A stretch of 64,000 nucleotides of DNA from Pseudocercospora fijiensis CIRAD86 (Eukaryota; Ascomycota; Dothideomycetes; Mycosphaerellales; Mycosphaerellaceae), in NCBI RefSeq assembly GCF_000340215.1, contig NW_006921538.1:1612001-1676000 (forward strand), written 5' to 3'. How positions within the stretch are numbered: position 1 is the stretch's first letter; every line of letters starts with the position of its first letter. The position numbers were made by a program, and so were the translations under genes. Under the pieces are notes generated by a model. It worked only from the letters and a program-made list of their open reading frames with translations, was not told the origin of the DNA and did no database searches. Positions 9,017-20,049 of this stretch are shown here, one piece after another.

Positions 9017-10795
9017 ATGGTCGCGTGCCCGATCTGCGACAAAGGCGTGAAGGCGGCTGACATCAATCGCCATATTGACTCTGATTGCAAGGAGTTCATC
9101 GAAGGAGCATCGCCGCCTCCAACACAGACGCAGGCTGATGGGGGAAGGCAGAAGAGCTCGAAGGCGGCGGCCTTCTTCACACCGGCAGCGAAAAAGAGCG
9201 CATTGAGAGTCGAAGATGGCTCATCGCCGCTTGTATCAAGCACACAGACGCCATTTGCGAGACCTGCGCCAGTTGCGCCATCCTCACTGCCGCCAAGCAC
9301 TGCCCCCGCGAAACGACCCAGAGATGAAGACGAGAGGGCGATATCAGGAGGCGATAAGGTGCAGTCCACTGTTCCGGCTCTGAAGAAGGCCAAGAATGCG
9401 CATCAGCCATTAGCAGAGCGCATGCGACCAAAGAGCCTGGACGAAGTGGCAGGCCAAGAATTGGTGGGCGCAAATGGCGTGCTGCGAAACCTGATCGTCA
9501 CAGATCGAGTGCCGTCCATGATATTATGGGGAGGCCCGGGCACTGGCAAGACAACCATTGCAAGACTCATAGCGCAGACGGCAGGTACCCGATTTGTCGA
9601 GATCAACAGCACTTCAAGTGGTGTGGCAGAGTGCAAGAAGCTATTTGCGGATGCCAAGAACGAGTTGGGCCTGACTGGCAGGAAGACCATCATATTCTGC
9701 GACGAGATACATCGATTCAGCAAGAGTCAGCAGGATGTCTTCCTCGGGCCTGTTGAAGCAGGACAAGTGACACTAATTGGAGCGACGACGGAGAACCCTA
9801 GCTTCAAGGTAGTAAATGCGTTGCTGTCAAGATGTCGGACTTTCACTCTTTCGAAGCTGACTGACGAGGACATATTTGGAATTCTGCGCCGAGCAATTTT
9901 GCGCGAGCTTCCGGGCCTGCCCACACCTTCACCAAGTCCTTCAGCAGATCAAGCAGACGAGTCTGCGAACCACAATGCTGAAGCTGACGGCACGAGCATT
10001 CAACTCCTCACTGGAAATGAGTACGCTCTCGTCCGCTATTTGGCAGCCTTTGCCGATGGAGATGCGCGTACTGGCTTGAATCTCCTCGAGCTTGCCTTTG
10101 ATCTGTGTCAGAAGCCCGGGATGACAACGGACGACATCAAGAAGAGTTTGACCCAGACACTTGTGTACGATCGAGCAGGCGATCAGCATTACGACACAAT
10201 ATCTGCATTTCACAAATCGGTACGAGGCAGTAATGCTGACGCCACGCTGTACTATCTCGCGCGGATGTTGCAGTCTGGCGAAGATCCTCTCTACATCGCC
10301 CGCAGAATGGTAGTTATCGCCAGCGAAGATGTCGGGCTGGCAGACAACAGCCTGCTATCACTCGCGACTGCGACCTACACCGCTGCAGAAAAGATTGGCA
10401 TGCCAGAGTGTCGAATCAATCTGGCTCATTGTGCTGTTGCCTTGGCTCTGGCGCCAAAATCAGTTAGAGCCTATCGCGGCCTCAATGCAGCATACTCTGC
10501 TCTCAACGAACCAGGCGTTGCAGGTCTTCCTGTCCCAATACATTTGCGCAATGCCCCGACAAAGCTAATGAAGGAGCTGGGATACGGCAAGGAGTACAAA
10601 TATAACCCTGATTTCGAAGATGGTCGAGTGGTACAGGACTATTTGCCTGAAAATTTGAAAGGTCGAACATTTCTTGGATCGAGAGATCTTGGAGATAAAG
10701 TTGATCCTGAGATTGCAGAATTGGACGAGCAAGTACGTGCCGCGGAGGAGCTCGAGCAGAGTGAAGATGTCATATTGGATCCGGATGGAGACTGA
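9017..10795 (+). CDS. mgs1: Mgs1/WRNIP1 AAA+ ATPase (MgsA family), 592 aa
   Basis: Nuclear AAA+ ATPase of the MgsA/Mgs1/WRNIP1 family, which protects stalled replication forks and acts with PCNA and DNA polymerase delta (family knowledge). It opens with a UBZ4-type ubiquitin-binding zinc finger (residues 4-24, CPIC...H...C). A disordered Ser/Pro/Lys-rich linker (about 30-125) follows. The AAA core has Walker A GGPGTGKTT at 172-180, Walker B with D229-E230 (IIFCDEIHRF) and sensor 1 GATTENPSF. The C-terminal MgsA region ends in YKYNPDFEDG...YLPENLKGRTFL. Length matches the family (yeast Mgs1 is close to 590 residues). Uninterrupted frame from the ATG at 9017; starting there keeps the zinc finger at the N terminus, as in orthologues. 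Confidence 0.96.
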   Translation: MVACPICDKGVKAADINRHIDSDCKEFIEGASPPPTQTQADGGRQKSSKAAAFFTPAAKKSALRVEDGSSPLVSSTQTPFARPAPVAPSSLPPSTAPAKRPRDEDERAISGGDKVQSTVPALKKAKNAHQPLAERMRPKSLDEVAGQELVGANGVLRNLIVTDRVPSMILWGGPGTGKTTIARLIAQTAGTRFVEINSTSSGVAECKKLFADAKNELGLTGRKTIIFCDEIHRFSKSQQDVFLGPVEAGQVTLIGATTENPSFKVVNALLSRCRTFTLSKLTDEDIFGILRRAILRELPGLPTPSPSPSADQADESANHNAEADGTSIQLLTGNEYALVRYLAAFADGDARTGLNLLELAFDLCQKPGMTTDDIKKSLTQTLVYDRAGDQHYDTISAFHKSVRGSNADATLYYLARMLQSGEDPLYIARRMVVIASEDVGLADNSLLSLATATYTAAEKIGMPECRINLAHCAVALALAPKSVRAYRGLNAAYSALNEPGVAGLPVPIHLRNAPTKLMKELGYGKEYKYNPDFEDGRVVQDYLPENLKGRTFLGSRDLGDKVDPEIAELDEQVRAAEELEQSEDVILDPDGD

Positions 10796-11155
10796 GACAC
10801 GATTGATGCAGGTGAATCGGCCTGGATAATTGTTGATGTTCAGTGAATAACTTAATTGTGAATGAGATGTACCGACTCCATCCGAGTTTACCTTCGCAGA
10901 TGCTCGACTACGTGATGGACTTCAAGACCAGGAATGCGGTTGCGGCACACGGAGGAACATGGCTCACAGGCTTCTCTAGGCAGCTACACCGTTGCCAAGA
11001 ATACCGCAGCTTTCACATGCAATTTCTGGAATACGTCGCGAAAGTGAGCGAAGTTCACTTGGTTAAAACTTCTTCGTCATCAATGACTCTCACTCACTCT
11101 CTCCGCACTCAATACCTTCGAGCTACTGGCCATCTCTGCATCACCGCCACACCAC
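10796..11155. other. Intergenic between mgs1 and the 298-aa gene
   Basis: Contains the mgs1 3' flank and the promoter of the next gene. A short plus-strand ORF here has no recognisable content and overlaps the next gene in another frame. Confidence 0.45.
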
Positions 11156-12052
11156 ATGGCGCACCGCGAGGACCACAGCCTTATGGCTCCAGATAAGGAT
11201 ACAAACAAAATGGCCAGCTATCAGTCGTACCCGCAACTTGGAAATGAGCCCCGGCCAACACATCTCCCTCCAAGGAGTGTGACATCCTACACTTCAAACG
11301 GCGCCTCTTCAGCAAGTCACGGAATCAGCAGACTCGACATCTTAGCCGCAGCCGCTGGATCAGCACGCTACCTACCAGTTGGAACCGTTGAACATGACAC
11401 AGTGGCTAACAACACCAACAACCAGAAAACCGAAGCTCCTCCAAACGATACCGCACACGGAGAATCCCTGCCCACGACCGACGACGAAGAACTCCGCCTC
11501 CCACCGATCAAAACAATCACATCCAACGAAGAACTCCACCTCCCACCGATCAAAACAATTACATCCTCACTCCCTGGAGGTTCACCATCCGCACCAATAT
11601 CCATCTCCTCAGCAAGCTCCTCCCCAGCTCTTGCACCAGCAGCAGCTCCCACTCCAGACCCTCCACTCTCCACCCTCCCACCAACCTGGCAACCCGTCCC
11701 AAACAACGACGTTTCCCTCAACACAGCCCTCGAAAATCCCATCACATACAAAATGGTGCTCACACCACCCAAACGCAGTGCGAACCTCATTGGTGAAAAC
11801 GGTTGTGAAAGGAGATATGCTGTTTTGCCTCCGGGATTTGGGGGGTTGGGACTTGCGAGGGGTGGAGGTGAGAATGTGAGGGAGGAATTATTTTGGAGAG
11901 GGGTTGTGATTTGGGAGGAGACGTTGGAGATGGCGAGGTATTGGAGGGGTGTGCGTGGGAAGGAGGAGAGGGAGAGAGGTGATGAGCGGGTGGTGAATGA
12001 GGTTGAGTATTGGAAGCGGAGGCATTGGGAGAAGTGGATGGGGTGGGACTGA
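11156..12052 (+). CDS. Hypothetical low-complexity protein, 298 aa
   Basis: Single-exon ORF; not recognised. Residues 1-200 are rich in Ser, Thr, Pro and Ala. They include a tandem 14-residue duplication, EELRLPPIKTITSN then EELHLPPIKTITS (about 11485-11566), and a Pro/Ala tract. The last 100 residues look folded: a short ITYKMVLTPPKRSANL segment, a Gly-rich patch (LPPGFGGLGLARGGG), then a Trp/Glu/Arg-rich helical end (ELFWRGVVIWEETLEMARYW, ending in WKRRHWEKWMGWD). The coding strand turns from pyrimidine-rich to very G-rich at about 11815. Other starts at Met10 or Met19 are possible. Confidence 0.65.
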   Translation: MAHREDHSLMAPDKDTNKMASYQSYPQLGNEPRPTHLPPRSVTSYTSNGASSASHGISRLDILAAAAGSARYLPVGTVEHDTVANNTNNQKTEAPPNDTAHGESLPTTDDEELRLPPIKTITSNEELHLPPIKTITSSLPGGSPSAPISISSASSSPALAPAAAPTPDPPLSTLPPTWQPVPNNDVSLNTALENPITYKMVLTPPKRSANLIGENGCERRYAVLPPGFGGLGLARGGGENVREELFWRGVVIWEETLEMARYWRGVRGKEERERGDERVVNEVEYWKRRHWEKWMGWD

Positions 12053-12486
12053 AGTGGATGGGGAGGGCATGCTGCAGCGCGATGAGATCTTGGACTTTGA
12101 AGATGAAACTTGGATTTTGAAGTTGAACCTTGGGACTTTTGAAGTTGAAACTTGGACTGAGAGTGTAGATTCAGCTCTTTGCATTCTCTATGGCTTCAAA
12201 CGATCGACGGAGCACACGCGAGTGTGGTTGCCTGTCGGGTGGTTGAAGGGACTGTCGGTCGATTCATTTCACGTATAGTCTCATCATGCTTTTCTTAATG
12301 TTCAACCCTGGCAACCTGACCAATGCTTCTCTCGACGAACGAGGTCAGAGACGTCGCTTGTAAGGACAAACCTTGCCGTTGGGCGTATTTTGGCGACGAA
12401 TCGGTACTGAGAGAGGACGCTAGATTAGCACAGGCTGCCGAAGCCACGGACGGTTGCATGTTGCGAGTTTCGATAAGACTTACCGA
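12053..12486. other. Convergent intergenic region with a short tandem repeat
   Basis: Lies between the 3' ends of the 298-aa gene and the FKBP12 gene. It holds the repeat at 12096-12156. Nothing else recognised. Confidence 0.5.
12096..12156 (+). repeat. About 20-bp imperfect tandem repeat, 3 copies
   Basis: Three units of TTGAAGWTGAAMCTTGG spaced by three to five bases. Confidence 0.75.
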
Positions 12487-13200
12487 CTAGAGGCCCGGTG
12501 CGCGCTTTCCGTTGATGGCCTTGAGCTGCACATCGAAGATCAAGGTAGCGTTTGGTGGGATGAGTCCGGGGAAACCGCGGTCACCGTAGGCGTAGTCACC
12601 TGAAAGGCAAAAAGTGTTAGCCAGGTCTCGAGAGATGCCAGTTTCGTGAATGGGTCTGCTGTGCACGACTCCGCAGCCCTAATCGCTCCTTGAGCGTACC
12701 TACCAGTGATGGTGAGGGTGGCTTTCTCGCCAAGGGTCATGCCGCCGTCAACGGTAAGAATGCCTTCGTCCCAGCCTGCGTTGCATGTCAATAAGACTCT
12801 CAATGGCAGGCAATTCATTCATGCTCACCTCGGATGACACGGCCAGTGCCAATGGAAGTGTTGAAGTCACCGCGGCCGACGGAAGAATCAAACCTGTTAT
12901 CGATTAGTACCTTCTCAATGGTATGCTATTGCAAATAGTGTATCGTCTCCAAAGTCCCGTTCCCGTGATGCAATGTAATGGAGAGCCCCAGCCACATCAG
13001 AGAGGAAGCGCCTGCAGCGCAGCATAAAGATGCGACGAGGCCTGCACCCGCCGGCACTGGAAATGATTGATGACTTACTGTTTGCCGCGGGATCCGTCTG
13101 CGTTCTGCAGAACACCAGTGTACTCCATAGTGATGTTGTCTCCTGCCTTTGCCTTCGTGGCGCCGTCGCCCGGCGAGATGAGTTGCTTGGTGACACCCAT
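12487..13200 (-). CDS. fpr1: FKBP12-type peptidyl-prolyl isomerase, 123 aa, four exons
   Basis: Small cytosolic FK506/rapamycin-binding prolyl cis-trans isomerase. Exons: 13200-13079, 12893-12829, 12775-12704 and 12599-12487. The introns (185, 53 and 104 bp) have GTAAGT/GTGAGC/GTAGGT donors and CAG acceptors, and phases fit throughout. The protein is one FKBP_C domain. The drug and substrate pocket is conserved: Y27, F42-D43 (KQFDSS), V60-I61, W64 (GWDEG), Y91 (DYAYGDRG) and F108. It ends [12 protein letters not shown], a few residues longer than human FKBP12. No signal peptide or ER retention signal, which argues for FKBP12 over FKBP13. The symbol follows yeast FPR1. Confidence 0.94.
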
Positions 13201-14845
13201 GATGCTGTCGGTATGTGGTGGTAGTTGTTTCAGTGAGTCTCTGGTCAATTGCAGTGTCCTTGGTGTTCGAGAAGGAGATGATGCAGAAGGCCAGATGTCA
13301 GAAAGAAGCAGGGTCTTCTTTAAAGGCGTTGACGTGACGTCTGCCTATGAGTTTCGCCGAAGTCCAGGCAGGAACGATCCGTACTTTTACAACCGCGCTA
13401 AAAGTGCTCTGGGAAACGCTGACACGAACATCCTGAACATCTCGATGCTTTTCGAGAGCTCCATACACGACTCCGTCACTCCGCGCCGGCGTGCTGGCCA
13501 TTCCCTGCAAATCCGGGACTTCACCTTCTGCACGTCGCGTCCGTGGCGGCCTCGGGAAGCACAGCGTGCGATGTGCGGACCGCCATATGGAAGTTTCGGC
13601 ACGGTCACAGGATTCGACACCATGTCACTGGGCTGAAGATGCAGAAGAGATGGCGTTTCTCGGCATTCTTCAGAGCCCAACACCTGCCCTCAAGACGCGG
13701 AGCTGGCGGCCAGTGTCACGTAACGACAATCTTTTGGTCTGGAAGAGTAATTTTCGATGCACGTCGAACATCAAGAGCACATGTCTCGCGATTCTCGCTT
13801 CCTGCCTCGTTACGAGTCACGGAAGAGTGGTTGGATCGGCGTCGATGCATTTCAACGGCTTGACAATGTCCCTGCCGACGTGCCGATCACTGATAATCAG
13901 AATGGTTGTGAACGAGGAATCACTTCAGACAGATGCTACGGGAATTTTTGCTTCGATCTGGCATGCGCAATGTCAGGACCTGCATTGACGACCATCAGAA
14001 GTCTACTTGGATGCATTTGAGAAAGTTGCATGCACCACGCATCACGGCCTATCAACTCTTGAAGAAATCAATGACAGCCGCCAGAGCCGCAACATCATGC
14101 CCATCCATGGACCCAGGCACATTCGAGTCAATTGCAGATCGCCTTTCCAGGTTCTCAGCCTTGGCGTGCAGCGGGCGGAAAGCGGAGCACTGGAGCCAAA
14201 ATCTCTGAACCAGTTCGACAGATGTGTCGCACACGCAGGTCCCTTGCTGCATACTCGCTATAGGACTTGATGGTTTTACCCTAGCCGCGCTATGCGCAAA
14301 GTTGAGGAATAAACGATCGACACACATGCTCTTCTCCAGTCCACAGCAGCTACCTATCGCTACTACTTACTCTGAGCACAACCTTCCGGCAAGCCTGAGA
14401 TGATAGACACCGACACCGGCAATTACCGCTCGCAATTTGACCTCCCTTGACACGGCACACAACAGTTGGGGCGGTGCCGCTATAGTCGGTGTAAGGTTGA
14501 TGGCATTCGTTCCCAGGCATCGGTGCGGACCGAAGAGGTGAAGTTGCCAACAACCATGTAGGCTGAGTCATTGACCCGCAGCTGGAAGTAGACGATCTCA
14601 GATCAGCTTTCGTCTCTCAACATGGCTCCTCTGGCAACTAACCCGAGAGGTGGTACGGGAGACTCGACTTGTTGGCCGTGTCAGAAGATTTGCAGGGTTG
14701 CTTTGCCTCGATTGGCAATCATGGTTGTGCTGATTTGGTAATAACCAGCACGACAGCCTCTGCCAGCGGCGTGCGTGCTTTAGAACATCAACACTTGCCC
14801 GATCTCTCAAACTTCACGCCGTGAAGCCGCAATGGAGCCCCGCGG
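13201..14845. other. 1.6-kb region without a recognisable gene
   Basis: Lies between the FKBP12 start and the HIS2 3' end, with normal composition. Many overlapping ORFs of 70-190 codons exist in almost every frame, none with a motif or consistent codon use. I regard them as chance in a GC-balanced spacer. An unrecognised multi-exon gene or non-coding RNA cannot be excluded. Confidence 0.45.
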
Positions 14846-15839
14846 TCAAGCTCCGTTCGTATCTTGTTTGAAGAATGGATGTAGCTGAACATCCAGCGTC
14901 GAAATCTTGGTCCAGCAGACCTTGGGGAAACGATGATCGTGGAGGCTTGCTTTGTCCGTCGCAGGCGCAAGGTAATACAGCTCACCGATGCCCGCTCGCA
15001 GAACATTGTTGTCCAACATCTTCGCAAAGTTGAGACCGACCTGCTCAACACCGTGGCTATCACAGGAGAATGTGAAGCGGCCACCCAGATCTTTGAATTC
15101 CTGCAATACTATGAGCTTCACCTTCGACATAGGGCAAGCGAGGACTTACTCTGCAGATCTCAGCTTGTGGGTATGCCTCGGTCATACCTTTCCTCAATGC
15201 ACTGGAGTTCAGCTCCAGAACGCCACCATACTCAGCGATGAATCTCAGATTTCTCATGATCTTCTGCCAAACGGCGGGCCAAGTTTTGAAGCTGAGGTCA
15301 GGTTCATCACTCTTCAAGCGTATCAAGTCAAAATGACCTATGAGCGGCGGCTTCAACGCCTTCAGCATTTCATATTGCGAATCGAAATAATCCTCGAAGA
15401 TCCGCTCGTCGCTACCGCCAGCCACCTCGCGAGCTTTGTGATAGTAAGGCGTGTCATAATCAATAGGAATAGTATGAACGTGGTGAACACTACCAACGAA
15501 CAGATCAACCTCATATGTCTTGAGAAGATTCTGTATGAGGTCGAGGGAACTGTCTCGTATCCACTCGCCTTCAAAACCAATCAGGAGTTGGATCTGGTCG
15601 GCATACTTCTTTTGCAGACGTCTTGCTTCGTGGTAGAAGTCATCGTAAAGTCGCTCTAGACTTGGCATGGTGTGCACTTTGTCCTCCCCTGGATAGAAAT
15701 CAATCTCCTCTCGAGCAATGTGTTCTGTCATGCAGAAAGTGGACATTCTCAGAGCGATGGCTCTCTGTACGCATTGTTCCAGTGTGTCGACTGCATGACC
15801 GCAGAATTGGCCCGAATGGCTGTGGTGAGAGAAAGGCAT
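14846..15839 (-). CDS. his2: Histidinol-phosphatase (PHP family), 314 aa, two exons
   Basis: Hydrolyses L-histidinol phosphate to histidinol, the penultimate stage of histidine biosynthesis. Exon 1 is 15839-15150 and exon 2 is 15100-14846. The 49-bp intron (15149-15101, GTAAGT...TTGCAG) is in phase 0. PHP-domain metal ligands are visible: HSHSGQF near the N terminus (H6, H8), TEH (H40), GFEGEW, GSVHH, GHFDLIRL and, across the splice, the CDSHG motif. Length is close to the roughly 335-residue yeast His2. Divergent from the Chk2-type kinase gene, 311 bp away. Confidence 0.95.
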
Positions 15840-16150
15840 TTGAAAGTTCGGGCGTAGTGTCTCAGGAGGAGTATTGGGTTGCTGTCACCGAGATGTAGTC
15901 ATTGGGGAACGCAAGGAGATGAGATGATTTTTTTATTTTAGCTTTTCGGAAGACGGCAGGAAACAGAAACAGCTTTCGATCGCTTAATCATCAATCACAC
16001 CGGTCGACCCAAGCCCGAAAGGAACACTCTGGACGCAAACCGCAGCCGCAGCGCGACCTCTTCGCCGCGAAGAAAAGACCAAGATTGACATTTGATTGTT
16101 TATTGCATTCCCATCTGCGCCATTGAGGCATCGCGGACCATAAACTCGCC
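15840..16150. promoter_or_regulatory. Shared divergent promoter region of his2 and the Chk2-type kinase
   Basis: 311 bp between two divergent ATGs. A T-rich tract (TTTTTTTATTTTAG, about 15927) lies on the his2 side. No specific activator site identified with confidence. Confidence 0.5.
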
Positions 16151-18350
16151 ATGGCCCCCCAGGCCGAGAAGAGCTCCTTGAAGCGCGCGCGGGTAAGCAT
16201 TGACGTATATCGAAGCCATGTGATACGCGAGTTAATGCTGGCCAGCAGCAATCCAGTGGCCAGACAGCAGAGCAGAAGAAGCCCAGAAGGTCTGCGCGGT
16301 TGTCCAATGAAGGTGATGTGGAAGCTGTAAAGCAAGGCCCGCTGCCATCTCCAGTGACCCGCAAAGGCACAGGCTCAACGGAAGATGCAGAGACAGAAGA
16401 CAAGACCGTCTCGCCTACATCGTCCAAAACCCCCAACAATTGGGGCCGCCGAACACCACCACTGCACAGTCCTCCGCCTTCGTCACGACGCGGCGCTGCA
16501 GGCTTATCATCCCCTCCCAACGACACGCAAGCAACGCAAGCATATTCGCAATTCCTTCCGCCTGCGCCTATATCATACGAGGTTGACGACGAAGAGCGAG
16601 ATGGCGTCTGGGGCTATTTGGTGCCAGCTGAAGGCTTCGGCGCTGCTCTGCCACTGCGAAAGCGAGCTGCATGCCCAGTGCCGCTTCATTCGACTGGCAA
16701 GCCCAATGGACGTCAGAAAGTGCCTAAGAAGCATTGGGAGAAGCAAGAAGAGCACTACGAGCAGGAGAAAGACGCCAATGGTATTCCAGCTGGCGGGTAT
16801 TTGATAGGACGACATCCAGAGTGCGATCAGAAGGTCGACAAGCCGACAGTCAGCAATCGTCACGCCTTGATCTTCACCGAGAACAAGCATGGCGACACCA
16901 CGGCCGTGCTTGAGGATCTCAGCGGAAATGGCACCTACGTGAATGATGCACTGGTCGGGCGCAACAAGAGGAGAGAGCTCGAAGATGGTGACGAAATCTC
17001 CATTGTTGGCGAAGCGCGATTCATCTTTCGATATCCTCGCATCAGAGACGGCAGTGGTTTCCGACAGCAGTATAACATACAAGGCCAACTAGGAAAGGGC
17101 CACTTTGCAACCGTGTACTTGGCGGTGGAGAAGAGCACAGGGATGCGCTATGCTGTGAAGAAGTTCGAGAAGCGTAGTGGTCCAGGTGAGCGCAGCAAAG
17201 TCGAAGGTCTTCAGCAAGAAATCGCGGTGCTGATGGGAGTGTCGCATCCCAACGTGCTGTGCCTGAAAGATACGTTCGACGAGGCGGACGGCGTCTATCT
17301 TGTCTTGGAATTGGCTGCTGAAGGAGAACTCTTCAACTGGATCGTGATGAAGCAGAAGCTAAGCGAAGCCGATACGCGCAAGATCTTCATTCAGCTATTC
17401 CAAGGCATCAAGTACCTCGTAAGTGTGCTGCAGAGATGGTTTAGATCATGAGTACTAACAACTTGTAGCACGAACGCAGCATCGTCCATCGCGACATCAA
17501 GCCTGAGAACATCTTGCTGATCGACAAGGAACTCAATGTCAAGATCGCGGATTTCGGTCTTGCCAAGATCATTGGCGAAGAATCCTTCACAACAACGCTC
17601 TGCGGCACGCCATCGTATGTCGCACCAGAGATACTTGAGCACACCAATCGGCGACGTTACACACGCGCAGTGGATGTCTGGAGCTTGGGCGTCGTGCTTT
17701 ACATCTGCTTATGTGGTTTCCCGCCATTTTCAGACGAGCTGTACTCCGCCGAGAACCCCTACACCCTTAGCCAACAGATCAAGATGGGTCGCTTCGACTA
17801 CCCATCACCTTACTGGGACTCTGTTGGGGATCCAGCGCTTGACCTCATTGACCGCATGCTCACAGTTAATGTCGAAAAGCGCATCACGATCGACGAATGC
17901 TTGGAGCACCCGTGGACCACGCAGCGCCCCATCAGCATCACTGATAGTACCGATGGCCTGACTGGAGCGATTTCTAGTCTGGACTTCTCAAATCGTAAGC
18001 CACAGCGTGAGCGTACACTTCTCTCGAGCATCAACGATGTTAAGGTCGACAAGATTATCGAGGCCCAAGGGGGTGCCCCTCCTGTCAAGGTATGGGATAA
18101 GAATTCCCAGCCACGTTTCTTCACGCAGCGTCCTGCAGGCCAACAACAAGAGGCAGCCAGAGCGAAGGCTGCAACGAAGAAGAAAGGACATGTCGAGCAG
18201 ACTGTCGAGCCCGGTCCAGATGTTGCTCGCGATCCCAAAGAGTTTATGGAATTGGGCGGCAAGGGTGATCAAATGCTCTTCGATGATGCCAATGGCAGTC
18301 GATATCCGGACGAGACGGTCAAAGCCGGCGCGCCAGAGGACGGCAAGTGA
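16151..18350 (+). CDS. chk2: Chk2/Rad53/Cds1-type checkpoint kinase, 697 aa, three exons
   Basis: DNA-damage and replication checkpoint serine/threonine kinase, orthologous in type to Cds1, Rad53 and Neurospora PRD-4. Exons: 16151-16192, 16249-17418 and 17469-18350. Introns are 56 and 50 bp, both phase 0. The second has branch site ACTAAC and GTAAGT/TAG ends. Domains: a disordered N terminus with basic KKPRRSARLS; a single FHA domain (about residues 195-265; GRHPECDQKVDKPTVSNRH, then LSGNGTYVND); and a kinase domain (about 289-550). The kinase has GKGHFATV, AVKKF, HRDIKPENILL, DFGLAKI (D432), GTPSYVAPEIL and the final HPW. A basic 150-residue tail follows. One FHA places it with Cds1/Chk2 rather than two-FHA Rad53. 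The 14-codon first exon is inferred from splice signals. Confidence 0.93.
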
Positions 18351-19523
18351 GACTGTGAGACAGCCGGTCTCTTTGTCCATTTGAGGCGTTTACCGGCGTG
18401 ATCCTGGCGCTTTGGATCCGATCGTAGCCTTCGTACCGCGTCTCTACACTTTGGAGTGAAAGTGACTAGGGTCGGACCGCTGAATAACAAGTTTCTGTTC
18501 GCTATAATCCATGAGGAGCAAGGGTTTGGGGAATACCCACTTTCACTCCGATGTGATCAGACGCTGTAGGGCTACCGCCTGCCGCCCTGCAAGGCTCCTC
18601 GGTAGGAGTTCAGTGTCACCAATGGCATCCAGGCTGCTTTGAAGTGACAAATTGTACAGTAGGCTTTCATGAGCGGGAAACGAGCGTCTTTTGCTGCTGG
18701 ACGCTCATCTTTCTTCTCAAGCAAGCGCACGACAGCTACTAAAGAGTCAGGTGAGAATGCGAAACGGTCAAACCACCTCCGTAGAGATATCATCAGTCGA
18801 TCGACACCAATGCCCATTGCCCATGGACCTTCTGCGCGGAACATATCCCTTGTAAGGATATCAGTGTATCACCCTTGGCATATGTAACAGGCGCCATCCT
18901 GTCAGTCATGCGAGCTGTCCTCCGTACTTGGCGGCATATGATTGGTACTTCCATGTTTGGATGCATCTGTCTTACGATTTCTTGGGATCCCTTCGCAAAC
19001 GGAGTGAGGAAGTGTTTTTCAGGACATTATTGACTTCGAGCTTAATGCTTAATGCTTAATGCTACTATGTACTGCGCCCTCTCTCCCACGCTGGTAAGCC
19101 ACTGCTGTTGTCTATGCTCGACGCGTCTTAGGCCAAGATTTTGGACTGTGCGTGAGGCCACTTGGACTGTGCCCGCTGCTTAAATGAGTCTGACTTTTGT
19201 TACAGTTCCACCTTGAAAGTGGGCAAAGGGATGCCAATAATGTAATGCCATGTAATGGCGATGCTTCAATTCCTAAAAGCTCATTCTTCAGGAGTTGGTG
19301 AAGCTTGTATTTGAGCTTAATATGGATATTCTGTAACTTCAATAAATCTTCGCCCTGCCCTGGCCCACGAGGGAGGTACCGACGGTCCGACATCTTGGCG
19401 GCCGGGAACAAACGGCCCAGATCGGAGAAGGTTCACTGTCGAGGTCTCAAAGAGGCAAATCCTACAGCGATTACCTTGCTTCTTCCAGCTCTCTGGCCTG
19501 TCCATATCCTTGCCATGTGCGAT
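18351..19523. other. Intergenic between the kinase gene and the MULE
   Basis: Normal composition. It contains a possible coding remnant on the minus strand (18850-19010) and a triplicated TTAATGC microrepeat at about 19041-19063. No complete gene recognised. Confidence 0.45.
18850..19010 (-). pseudogene. Possible coding remnant, unidentified
   Basis: About 50 codons in one minus-strand frame read as plausible protein: EKHFLTPFAKGSQEIVRQM, later VPIICRQVRRTARM and APVTYAKGDTLISLQ. A stop lies shortly downstream and there is no obvious start. Family unknown; may be chance. Confidence 0.2.
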
Positions 19524-19532
19524 CACCAGGCG

Positions 19533-19570
19533 GGCCCGTATAAAGTCCCATACCAGCGTCCGAGCGCCTG
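19533..19570 (+). repeat. Left terminal inverted repeat of the MULE
   Basis: Contains CGTATAAAGTCCCATACC and continues to CGCCTG. Bases 19537-19570 are identical to the reverse complement of 44642-44675. Preceded by the 9-bp duplication at 19524-19532. Confidence 0.9.
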
Positions 19571-20049
19571 TCCTTCCAAGAATAGGGTCAGCCTGCCGCA
19601 GCGGACTCGGTGAGATATCGAAGTCCGCTCCGTGGTGTGCGTAACTATAGAAAACGTGATGTCGATGTCTCTGCGCGTCGCGGTTGCTAGGTCGACAGGT
19701 AGTAGCAGTAGTAGTAGTGCGATTTCCGCTAGCATACTAAATATCGATAGTAAGAGGTCGTACGGTCGCAATTTAATAGATTTCGCACTGTTTTTATAGT
19801 GTTTAACGACCCCGCATTCTCTACTAGTAGATACTAGTTATATTACTAAAAATAAAGCTAAAGTTTGTTAGCAAAATAGCGGTATAGCAAAATTCGAGGT
19901 ATAGTTAGCGATTACGGCTATTTTAATAGCGTTAATATATATTAGAGAGTAGCGGTATATAAGGTATACTACTATAGACCTATATCGCGCTCGGAGGCGC
20001 GTATTACTACCTATTTAGTACCGGTAGTGTCGGTAGAGGTATATAGAAG

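Noticed and set aside
13201..14330. Candidate genes among overlapping ORFs of up to 189 codons
   Set aside because: ORFs exist in nearly every frame with no motif, no shared codon bias and no clear splice structure.
18572..18844. Minus-strand ORF with GPWAMGIGVDRLMISL resembling motif 3 of class II aminoacyl-tRNA synthetases
   Set aside because: No other synthetase motif is nearby, and the rest of the ORF does not fit. Probably coincidence.
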